Assembly (NCBI GenBank): GCA_003565055.1
Contig: PXDM01000128.1
Coordinates: 1-15,250 of the forward strand
Reading direction: 5' to 3'
Source: Paracoccaceae bacterium
GTDB lineage: Bacteria > Pseudomonadota > Alphaproteobacteria > Rhodobacterales > Rhodobacteraceae
DNA length: 15,250 bases
The notes beneath the pieces are model-generated. The model saw only the letters and a list, made by a program, of their open reading frames with translations. It was not told where the DNA came from and ran no database searches. The translations under genes and the position numbers were made by a program. Below are positions 1 through 6,124 of this stretch, one piece after another (position 1 is the stretch's first letter; every line of letters starts with the position of its first letter).

Positions 1-1
1 C

Positions 2-112
2 TGTAATTTTCGAGAGATCGCGCCTTCAGATCGCGATTTCGAACACGCCGCCATCCTGTCGGGGGGGACGCCGGTAACGCCCCTCCGCTACCAACGCGAC
101 AGCCCCCGATGA
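2..112 (+). CDS. Possible C-terminal fragment of a gene running in from the left edge
   Basis: An open frame of 36 codons enters from the left edge and stops with TGA at 110-112, inside the first arm of the strong terminator that follows. The last half (about 45-105) has mostly G or C at third positions, as the certain genes here do, and ends HAAILSGGTPVTPLRYQRDS. I do not recognise the family. A stop codon followed at once by a U-tract terminator is the usual layout for the end of a + strand transcript. The fragment is too short to exclude chance, and the transcript could equally be non-coding. Confidence 0.35.
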   Translation, partial: CNFREIAPSDRDFEHAAILSGGTPVTPLRYQRDSPR

Positions 113-144
113 GGTAAGAGCCTTCTCCGGGGGCCGTTTTTTTT
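102..144 (+). terminator. Rho-independent terminator, + strand
   Basis: Arms GCCCCCG (102-108) and CGGGGGC (128-134) form seven G/C pairs around a loop that can itself pair weakly (AGG 112-114 with CCT 121-123). Eight consecutive T follow at 137-144. It ends whatever + strand transcript enters from the left. Confidence 0.8.
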
Positions 145-249
145 AAAAGGAACGGCTCAAGCCAACCGTCAAAGTTATTGTCCAGACATTCATTGGCATT
201 CTTGTACAGTTTGATGGTGGCGATGATCTCGCGGATCAGTCTGGACAGT

Positions 250-405
250 TCACCCTCTTTCACTCCGACGTCCTCGCGACCGATGGTCCGCTTGCGCCGC
301 CGCGGCCAGAGACTGTTAGACGCCGCCACGGGCCATCAAAGCCCGGACGATCCGCGCCATTTTGTTCGCCAGTGCTACCTGCATCAGCATCAGCGGCTTG
401 CGCGT
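250..405 (-). pseudogene. Decayed C-terminus of an IS110-type transposase
   Basis: On the - strand the frame from 405 to 319 reads RKPLMLMQVALANKMARIV and then RALMARGGV. This is the typical tail of IS110-family transposases (RKPxMLVxxALANKMARxxWALxxxGGxY). The codon after GGV is TAA (318-316), where family members commonly have Tyr. The same frame goes on through QSLAAAAQ to a second stop at 252-250, resembling the usual Ala-rich end. Immediately upstream in frame is another stop (408-406), and no further transposase is legible. I read this as a leftover fragment with at least two nonsense changes. The family call rests on motif memory, not on a search. Confidence 0.6.
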
Positions 406-408
406 TCA

Positions 409-694
409 CATTCCACCCAACCACGTGTCCGGCCACGCGGAGGCAGGCGCGTATCATGTCGAGGGCAAAAGCAGGGTTGCCTGACGACCGAGGCGGAACT
501 GCGTGACGCAAACGACCGATCGCGCGCAGATTGGTTGCCGTCGCAAGGAAAGGATTCTTGCGGCTCCACAAGACGCTGCCCTGATCTCTGCACCCGGGGC
601 GCGGCGCGTGCAATGGTCTTTCCTTTTTGTACACCTGCACGTATGATTATGGCGAATTTTCGCCTGTCGCAGTCAGACCCGGACCTCATTTTCG
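409..694. other. Gene-free stretch, probably degenerate mobile-element DNA
   Basis: Several frames are open on both strands, but none has consistent codon bias along its length. One - strand frame (about 600-412) contains LWSRKNPFLATATNLRAIGR, which looks protein-like but has no family I recognise, and it is not in frame with the IS110 tail below it. It may be frameshifted transposase or another element's remnant. Near the glycosyltransferase start an AT-richer patch (618-660, including TATGAT at about 642-647) could hold its promoter, but no convincing -35/-10 pair is visible. Confidence 0.4.
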
Positions 695-1456
695 ATGCAA
701 AGCGCCCCGGCCTTTTCGGTGATCATCCCGGTTCATGACGCAGCGCATACCCTGCCCGACACCCTCGCCTCGCTGCAGGCGCAGACCTGCCCCGACTGGG
801 AGGCGCTGATCATCGACGACGCCTCGACCGACGGATCGGCGGCGCTGGTGGCCGAGGCCGCGCGCGACGATCCACGGCTGCGCCTGATCCGCCCCCAAGG
901 CGCGCAGCGCCCGCGCGGCACAGCGGCGGCGCGCAATATCGGGCTGGAGCAGGCGCGGGGGCAATATGTCGCCTTTCTCGATGCGGATGATCTGTGGTTG
1001 CCCGAGAAGTTGCAGCGCCAGAAAGCCGCATTCGCGCAAGGTGCGCGCATCGTTTTTGTGTCCTATGAGCGGATTGACCCCAGCGGGCGCGCGCTTGGCG
1101 TGGTCCGCGCCCGCGCAAGCGTCGATTGGAGCGCCGCGCTCTATGGCAATCCCATCGGTTGCCTGACGGGGGCCTATTGCCGCGCGCATTTTGGCGAGGC
1201 GCGCATGCCGCTACGTGATCTGCACGAGGATTATGCCTTCTGGCTCAGCCTCTTGCGCGGTGGCGAGACCGCGCGCGGCCTGCCCGAGATCCTTGCGCGT
1301 TACCGCGTGCGCCCCGGCAGCCGGTCGGCGAACAAACTGCGGGCTGCACGCGCGGTCTGGGAGATCCTCGGCGAACAGGGGATCGGGCGCGCGCAGCAGC
1401 TTGCGGGCTTTGCGGGCTATGCCTCCCGCGCCATGCTGTCGCGTGCGCGGGTCTGA
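695..1456 (+). CDS. Family 2 glycosyltransferase (GT-A fold)
   Basis: Likely transfers a sugar from a nucleotide-sugar donor to a surface polysaccharide or another acceptor in the cytoplasm. The 253-residue protein opens with the GT2 signature FSVIIPVHDAAHTL (7-20), then IIDDASTDGS (39-48), the metal-binding LDADDLW (95-101) and HEDYAFWLSLL (177-187), where the acidic pair matches the usual catalytic-base region. There is no membrane segment or signal peptide, and the length fits a single-domain GT2. The ATG at 695 directly precedes the fold's first strand, so the start is likely right although the ribosome binding site is poor. It stands alone, with no polysaccharide genes beside it, downstream of mobile-element debris and converging on phoB. 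The acceptor cannot be told from sequence. Confidence 0.88.
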   Translation: MQSAPAFSVIIPVHDAAHTLPDTLASLQAQTCPDWEALIIDDASTDGSAALVAEAARDDPRLRLIRPQGAQRPRGTAAARNIGLEQARGQYVAFLDADDLWLPEKLQRQKAAFAQGARIVFVSYERIDPSGRALGVVRARASVDWSAALYGNPIGCLTGAYCRAHFGEARMPLRDLHEDYAFWLSLLRGGETARGLPEILARYRVRPGSRSANKLRAARAVWEILGEQGIGRAQQLAGFAGYASRAMLSRARV

Positions 1457-1472
1457 GCGCCTGCGCGCTCAG
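1453..1472. terminator. Perfect hairpin containing both convergent stop codons
   Basis: CTGAGCGC (1453-1460) and GCGCTCAG (1465-1472) pair perfectly around the loop CTGC. The TGA of the glycosyltransferase (1454-1456) and the TGA of phoB (1471-1469 on the - strand) lie opposite each other in the stem. There is no T-run on either side, so it is not a canonical Rho-independent terminator. It may slow or process both converging transcripts. Confidence 0.45.
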
Positions 1473-2161
1473 CCCATCGCGTAGCCTGCGCCGCGCACCG
1501 TGCGGATCGGGTCTTCACCGCCTGCCCCGCACAGCGCCTTGCGCAGCCGCCCGACATGGACATCCACGGTGCGGGTGTCGATATAGATATCGCGCCCCCA
1601 GACCCGGTCGAGCAACGCCTCGCGCGTCCAGACCTTGCCGGGGCGCTCGATGAGGGCCGCGAGCAAGCGAAATTCGGTCGGCCCCAGATGCAGGCTCGCG
1701 CCCGACCGCGTGACGCGATGCGCGATCGGGTCGAGCCGGATATCACCGATTTCCAGCACCTGACCGACGGCGACAGGGCGCAGGCGGCGCAGATTGGCGC
1801 GGACGCGGGCGATCACTTCGGCCACGGAATAGGGTTTGACGATATAGTCATCCGCGCCAGTATCGAGCCCGCGCACACGGTCGCTTTCCTCCGAGCGCGC
1901 CGAGACCATGATCACGGCGGCCTCGCGCCCCTGCGGGCTGGCCTTGATCTGGCGGCAGGCTTCCAGCCCCGAAAGGCGCGGCAGCATCCAGTCGAGCAGC
2001 ACCACATCCGGCCCCTGTTCGGCCACAGCGAGCACGGCTTCTTCGCCATCCTTGGCGGTCGCGACCCGGAACCCGGCGGCCTTGAGGTTGTAGCTCAGCA
2101 GTGCGAGCTGCGCGGGTTCATCATCGACCACGAGCACCAGCGGGTCTATGTCTTGTGACAT
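1469..2161 (-). CDS. phoB: Phosphate regulon response regulator PhoB
   Basis: OmpR/PhoB-type DNA-binding regulator that, when phosphorylated by PhoR, activates Pho-box promoters under phosphate limitation. The 230-residue protein has a receiver domain at about 8-122 with the acidic pocket VDDE (12-15), phosphoacceptor D57 in LLDWMLP, the conserved Ser of VSARS (86-90) and K109 in VKPYS. It is followed by a winged-helix domain (about 130-230) with LGPTEFRLLAALIERPGKVW and the recognition-helix region RTVDVHVGRLRKAL. Length and domain order match PhoB. It follows phoU by three bases and is the last gene of the phoR-phoU-phoB unit. GAGG at the end of phoU may serve as its ribosome binding site. 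The operon context favours PhoB over other OmpR-type regulators. Confidence 0.95.
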   Translation of the reverse strand: MSQDIDPLVLVVDDEPAQLALLSYNLKAAGFRVATAKDGEEAVLAVAEQGPDVVLLDWMLPRLSGLEACRQIKASPQGREAAVIMVSARSEESDRVRGLDTGADDYIVKPYSVAEVIARVRANLRRLRPVAVGQVLEIGDIRLDPIAHRVTRSGASLHLGPTEFRLLAALIERPGKVWTREALLDRVWGRDIYIDTRTVDVHVGRLRKALCGAGGEDPIRTVRGAGYAMG

Positions 2162-2164
2162 GGA

Positions 2165-2872
2165 TCAGACCTCGGGCTGCGCGATGGTCGCGGTGGAATG
2201 GCCCTTCTCGCGGGCCTCGGCCTTGCGGCCCTCGGTCACGAAGATCACCTGTTCCGCGCCATGGGTGACCAGATCGCCCATGCGTTCGATATTCTTGGCG
2301 ATAAACACATAATGCAGGCAGGGCGTGATGTTGCGCGGGTCTTCCATCATATGGGTGATGAATTCGCGAAACAGCGCATTGGTCATGTCATCGACCTCGA
2401 CATCGCGGCCGATCACATCGCGCGCCAGCGCCGTGTCGAGCCGCGCGAAGGCGTCGAGCATGTCCTTGAGCATCTGCCCCCCCAGCCGCGACTGCCGCCG
2501 GAGCGCCCCCGCCGCGCCCTCGATCACCGGAGCGGAGATGAGCACCGGCACGCGTTTGGCCATGTTCTTCGCATAATCGCCAAGCCGTTCGAGCTCGCCG
2601 ACCATTTTCATCACCGAGACCGCCGAGCGCAGGTCATCGGCTTGCGGCTGGCGCAGCGCGAGCAAACGCACGACCTGCGCGTTGATCTCCTCCTCGGTGG
2701 CGTCTATCGTCCGGTCCCGCTCGACGACCCGCGCGGCGAGGTCTTCGTCGCGGGTTTCGAGCGCGCGGGCGGCGTCCATGATCGCAGTCTCGACCTGCCC
2801 GCCCATGCTGAGCACCGCCAGGCGGATGGCTTCGAGATCGCGGTCGAAGGCGGAAAGCGTATGTGGTTTCAT
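2165..2872 (-). CDS. phoU: Phosphate signalling protein PhoU
   Basis: Cytoplasmic all-helical protein that links the Pst transporter to PhoR and keeps the Pho regulon off when phosphate is plentiful. The 235 residues make two PhoU repeats: the first at about 10-100, with SAVSVMKMVGELERLGDYAK, and the second at about 110-215, with NITPCLHYVFIAKNIERMGD. The paired ERLGD/ERMGD metal-binding motifs are the family hallmark. The start at 2872 has AGGGA nine bases upstream and begins with the standard MKPHTLSAFDRDL. It lies 24 bases after phoR and three before phoB, so the three are surely cotranscribed. The pstSCAB genes that usually come before phoU are absent here. Confidence 0.95.
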   Translation of the reverse strand: MKPHTLSAFDRDLEAIRLAVLSMGGQVETAIMDAARALETRDEDLAARVVERDRTIDATEEEINAQVVRLLALRQPQADDLRSAVSVMKMVGELERLGDYAKNMAKRVPVLISAPVIEGAAGALRRQSRLGGQMLKDMLDAFARLDTALARDVIGRDVEVDDMTNALFREFITHMMEDPRNITPCLHYVFIAKNIERMGDLVTHGAEQVIFVTEGRKAEAREKGHSTATIAQPEV

Positions 2873-2896
2873 CAGGAGCGTCCCTTGTGCAATGGT

Positions 2897-3946
2897 TCAG
2901 CCGCAGGGCAGCACAGCGTCAAACTGCGCGCCTGCGCCCGGCGTGGAGCGGATGATCAGCCGTCCGCGATGGCGACTGAGAATGTGTTTCACGATCGCGA
3001 GCCCCAGCCCGGTGCCGCCACTGTCGCGCGAGCGCGCCTTGTCGACACGGTAGAAGCGTTCCGTCAGGCGCGGGATGTAGATCGGGTCGATCCCTTCGCC
3101 GAAATCCCGGATCGAGACGCGCAGCGCCGCGCCCTCAAAGCCCGGCATCTGCGGCAGATGCTGCGCCGAAATCTCCAGCCGTCTGCCGCTTGCGCCGTAT
3201 TTCAACCCGTTCTCGATCAGGTTGTGGAACACCTGCACAAGCTGGTCGTAATCGCCCGGGATCTCGGGCAGGCTGTCGGGCACTTCATAATCGAGCTGCA
3301 TCGCGGCCCCCTCGATCTGCGGGCGCAGGGCAGCGAGCGTCGCCTTGAGCACTTGATCAAGCGAAACGGGTGTGCGCGGGCGAACCTTCTCGACGGCCTC
3401 GACCCGGCTGAGCGACAACAGATCCGCGACAAGCCCGCTCATCCGCGCGGCCTGTTCGCTCATGATCGCTAGAAACTCCGCCCGCGTCCCGGCATCCTCG
3501 CCAGCCGGGCCCTGCAGCGTCTCGATGAACCCTGCGAGCACAGTGAGCGGCGAGCGCAGCTCATGGCTGACATTGGCCACGAAATCACGCCGCTGGGCTT
3601 CGGCGGCCTCGATCTCGGAGACATCGGTAAAGGTCAGGACGAAGACACCCGCAAGGCTCTGGCGCGCGACCACCCGCCAGATGGTCTCTTGCGAGGCGGA
3701 ATGCGTGACAAAAGACGCATTGCCCGCGCTTTGGCCGCCAAACACCCGATCAAGCATCGCCGAAAGCTCGGGCTGGCGCAGGAAGGCGCGGATCGGCGCA
3801 CCGTGGATGCGGGTGCCGAAAAGCTCCGTGGCCGCGGGATTGGCGGCCTGCACGAATTCATCCGCCCCCACGACAATGACCGGCTGGGGCAAGGCCGCGA
3901 TCAGGTCTGCAAAGACCGTGGCGCTCATGTCCGGCAATCCGTCCAT
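2897..3946 (-). CDS. phoR: Phosphate regulon sensor histidine kinase PhoR, without membrane segments
   Basis: Kinase and phosphatase for PhoB. From the chosen ATG (3946) the protein has 349 residues. A PAS-like domain (about 10-110, LPQPVIVVGADEFVQAANPA) is followed by the dimerisation domain with phosphoacceptor H128 in NVSHELRSPLTVL, then a HATPase domain with HNLIENGLKY (241-250), DFGEGI (281-286) and GGTGLGLAIVK (310-320). Upstream in frame one can reach a GTG at 4048, but that stretch is Arg/Pro-rich and would nearly coincide with the expected transcription start below the Pho box. ATG 3928 is another option. None of these starts adds a transmembrane helix, unlike enteric PhoR, so the kinase is probably cytosolic and responds through Pst/PhoU. 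Followed by phoU after 24 bases. Confidence 0.92.
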   Translation of the reverse strand: MDGLPDMSATVFADLIAALPQPVIVVGADEFVQAANPAATELFGTRIHGAPIRAFLRQPELSAMLDRVFGGQSAGNASFVTHSASQETIWRVVARQSLAGVFVLTFTDVSEIEAAEAQRRDFVANVSHELRSPLTVLAGFIETLQGPAGEDAGTRAEFLAIMSEQAARMSGLVADLLSLSRVEAVEKVRPRTPVSLDQVLKATLAALRPQIEGAAMQLDYEVPDSLPEIPGDYDQLVQVFHNLIENGLKYGASGRRLEISAQHLPQMPGFEGAALRVSIRDFGEGIDPIYIPRLTERFYRVDKARSRDSGGTGLGLAIVKHILSRHRGRLIIRSTPGAGAQFDAVLPCG

Positions 3947-4078
3947 CGCCGCACGCTCAGGCCGGGATCGGGGCCGCGCGGGTGACGTCGGTCCGGCGGC
4001 GGAAGTTTCGGGTCTTGCACATCTCACCGGTCCTTTATCGCGGCGCACAGGTCAATATCATGCTGTTAGCCTGACATT

Positions 4079-4096
4079 GTAACAGGTATGTGACAA
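4079..4096 (-). promoter_or_regulatory. Pho box upstream of phoR
   Basis: On the - strand TTGTCAC-ATAC-CTGTTAC forms two 7-base half-sites spaced 11 bases apart, the arrangement of a PhoB site (consensus CTGTCAT-N4-CTGTCAT); the second half has one substitution in the core. It lies upstream of phoR, so PhoB probably autoregulates its operon. It is also in the intergenic region shared with the divergent cytochrome gene, about 160 bases before that start. Confidence 0.6.
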
Positions 4097-4196
4097 CTTA
4101 TCGCGTCCAGTTCGCAGGCATCAAGTGGCAGAATGACCGGGCGACGACGCAGAGGGTCAGGCGCGCGACCGGCGCGTCATAGTTGGACTTGGCCGC

Positions 4197-4218
4197 TGAC
4201 GAAATATATGCTTCGTCA
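4197..4218. promoter_or_regulatory. 7-base inverted repeat ahead of the cytochrome gene
   Basis: TGACGAA (4197-4203) and TTCGTCA (4212-4218) are perfect inverted repeats around an AT-rich 8-base spacer, ending 39 bases before the cytochrome start codon. The form suits a dimeric regulator's operator or a small leader hairpin. I do not recognise it as a named site. Confidence 0.35.
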
Positions 4219-4257
4219 AGGATTTCGTAACGGACCATGCCTATTCAGGGGTGTATA

Positions 4258-5166
4258 ATGGAAAACTGGCTGAGAACTATCCAGAACCGTCTTCTGCAGG
4301 ATCAGACCCTGCGGCTCGCGGTTATTGGGGGGACGGCATTGCTGTTCCTGATCGTGATCGTGGATTCCTTCGGCGCCCGCGACCGCGCCGTGGCTGCACG
4401 CGAAGCCGCGCGGCTGTCGCAAGACGATGACGGCTCCGGGGCGAGCGTGCCCTCGGTCTACCGGGTGCCGCGCGATCTCGCGAGCGAGGCAGCTCTGGCG
4501 GCGCGCATACCGGAAGCTGACGCGGAGCCAGAGCCAGAGAGCTCGGAAGTCGATCTGGCCGAGGCCGCGGAAGCGGAGTCTGCGCCTGCGGATGCCGAAA
4601 TCGCCGCAGCCGCGACCGAAGCCGATGTCGCAGCTCCCGACATGGCAGAAGATGAGCCGCGTGAAACGCCCACGGACTTGGCCGAAACAGCGGATGATGC
4701 AGTCGAAGACAGCGCGGACCCTGTCGCACAGGACGACGCGCCAGCAGAAGATGCGCCTGCCGGGGTCGCGCAGACCGAGGAAGACGCGCCCGCCGAGGGT
4801 GCAGAGGCAAGCGCTGACACAGCTGCGCCGGATGACGCCGTGGCGCTGCTGGCCAGTGCGGATCTGGAGAACGGCCAGCGCGTCTGGCGGCAATGTGCGG
4901 CCTGTCATGTTTACGACGCGGAGCAAAATCGCGGTGGCCCGCATCTGGTCGGGATCATCGGTCGCGACGTGGCGAGCGCCGAAGGCTGGCGCTATTCGCG
5001 CGCGCTGCAGGACCATGGCGGGGCTTGGAGTGTGGAAAGCCTGCTCGCCTGGCTGGAAAACCCCGACAGCTACATTCCCGGCAACCAGATGGCCTTTCGC
5101 GGCTTGCGCAATGAACAGGACCGCATTGACGTCCTGGGCCTTCTGAATGAGGCGGCACAGGACTGA
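4258..5166 (+). CDS. Membrane-anchored class I c-type cytochrome with long acidic linker
   Basis: Electron carrier tethered to the periplasmic face of the inner membrane, in the style of cytochrome c-y or c552. From ATG 4258 the protein has 302 residues. One uncleaved membrane anchor (about 19-36, RLAVIGGTALLFLIVIVDSF) is followed by a linker of some 150 residues (about 50-200) made mostly of Ala, Glu, Asp and Pro. The haem domain then has C213-A-A-C216-H217 and the likely axial Met278 in GNQMAFRGL. The anchor and haem domain resemble Rhodobacter cytochrome c-y, but that linker is about half as long. AGGGG at 4247-4251 decides this start; the ATG at 4237 has no well-spaced site. Divergent from phoR and followed by its own terminator. 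Redox partners cannot be named from sequence. Confidence 0.88.
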   Translation: MENWLRTIQNRLLQDQTLRLAVIGGTALLFLIVIVDSFGARDRAVAAREAARLSQDDDGSGASVPSVYRVPRDLASEAALAARIPEADAEPEPESSEVDLAEAAEAESAPADAEIAAAATEADVAAPDMAEDEPRETPTDLAETADDAVEDSADPVAQDDAPAEDAPAGVAQTEEDAPAEGAEASADTAAPDDAVALLASADLENGQRVWRQCAACHVYDAEQNRGGPHLVGIIGRDVASAEGWRYSRALQDHGGAWSVESLLAWLENPDSYIPGNQMAFRGLRNEQDRIDVLGLLNEAAQD

Positions 5167-5203
5167 TCCGTGGCGCAGGGTCGTGAGCGGCCCCGCATGA
5201 AGA

Positions 5204-5233
5204 GGGCTGCCTGGCGACAGGCAGTCCTTTTTT
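5204..5233 (+). terminator. Rho-independent terminator of the cytochrome gene
   Basis: A ten-pair stem (5204-5213 with 5218-5227, one G-T pair) is closed by a GCGA tetraloop and followed by six T (5228-5233). An outer pairing GCATGAA (5195-5201) with TTCATGC (5232-5238) could lengthen it. Confidence 0.85.
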
Positions 5234-5299
5234 CATGCGTTCTGCGCGGCCGGGCTTTTGCGCCGCCGGGCTTATCCGTGGTCAGGTCGCGGGCTGCAT

Positions 5300-6124
5300 T
5301 CACGCGCCATGCTCGCGCGCAAATCCAGCCCGGACGGCTGTCTCGCAGGCCAATGCCAGCGCCTTGCGATCCTGCTCTTCGGTCACCTGGACAGGCGAAT
5401 GGAAAATCAGCGTCACCTGCCCCGCACGCCTTTGCGCGAGCACCCGCAGCAGATGACCTGCAAATTCCATCCCGCCCCACCAGGCCAAGGCCCGCTGGTC
5501 GTCCTGATCCGCTACCCGGTAGGACACACTAACAGGTTGTATCCGCAGGAAATCGCGCAAAGCGGGCGTGAGAAAGGCCGCAAAAAGCGTGGATTTGAAG
5601 GGCAGAACGCGCAAAGAATCGGAGCTTGTTCCCTCCGGGAAGAACAAAAGCCTGTCCCCGGCGCTCAGCCGCGCCGCGAGGATTCGCGCCTGTTGCGCGG
5701 CCTCTTTGCGGTCGCGACGGATGAAGAGCGTCCCCGTCGCACGCGCAAGCAGGCCGATGCCGGGCCATCCCGCGACTTCGGCCTTGGAGACGAAAGTGAC
5801 CTGCGTCGCGGCGTTGAGGACAAAAATATCGAGCCATGAGGCATGATTGGCCACCAGCGCGCCGCGCCCGCGCAGAGGCTGCCCTTCGATCTGCATCCGC
5901 AGTCTGATCACGCGCAGCGCGGCGCGGCAGACGCCCTGCGTGAGCGCGGCGCTCAGCACGCGGCGCGATCCGAGAAGCGCGCGCTCGATGAGCCGCAAGC
6001 CCAGATGCAGCGTCAGCCCCAGACCGAGGAGGCTCGCCAACGCCCCGAGACGCAGCCCGACGCGCGGCCATGCGCGCAACGGAATGTCAGGCCAGGGGGG
6101 CGGCTCCTGCGAGTCCCAGGTCAT
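5300..6124 (-). CDS. olsA: Lyso-ornithine lipid O-acyltransferase (PlsC family)
   Basis: Adds the second fatty acyl chain, from acyl-ACP, to lyso-ornithine lipid at the cytoplasmic membrane. The 274-residue protein has an N-terminal hydrophobic region (about 22-50), the acyltransferase motif NHASWLD (93-99, H94 and D99), the phosphate-binding-type region FIRRDRKEA (134-142) and FPEGTSSDS (162-170). These alone would only say PlsC-like 1-acylglycerol-3-phosphate acyltransferase. The assignment as OlsA comes from its start codon overlapping the stop of olsB in an ATGA, the arrangement of the olsB-olsA pair in relatives. Translation is probably coupled. A second role in phosphatidic acid synthesis is possible, as reported for R. 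capsulatus OlsA. Confidence 0.85.
   Translation of the reverse strand: MTWDSQEPPPWPDIPLRAWPRVGLRLGALASLLGLGLTLHLGLRLIERALLGSRRVLSAALTQGVCRAALRVIRLRMQIEGQPLRGRGALVANHASWLDIFVLNAATQVTFVSKAEVAGWPGIGLLARATGTLFIRRDRKEAAQQARILAARLSAGDRLLFFPEGTSSDSLRVLPFKSTLFAAFLTPALRDFLRIQPVSVSYRVADQDDQRALAWWGGMEFAGHLLRVLAQRRAGQVTLIFHSPVQVTEEQDRKALALACETAVRAGFAREHGA

Noticed and set aside
178..738. A 186-codon + strand frame before the glycosyltransferase
   Set aside because: Its codon bias is poor, it is antisense to the IS110 tail, it overlaps the real glycosyltransferase start and it resembles no family.
2198..3472. A 424-codon + strand frame opposite phoU and phoR
   Set aside because: Mirror frame of two well-supported genes, with no recognisable fold and no ribosome site.
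4254..4259. A perfect TATAAT hexamer
   Set aside because: It overlaps the cytochrome start codon and has no -35 at suitable distance; a promoter here could not serve this gene.
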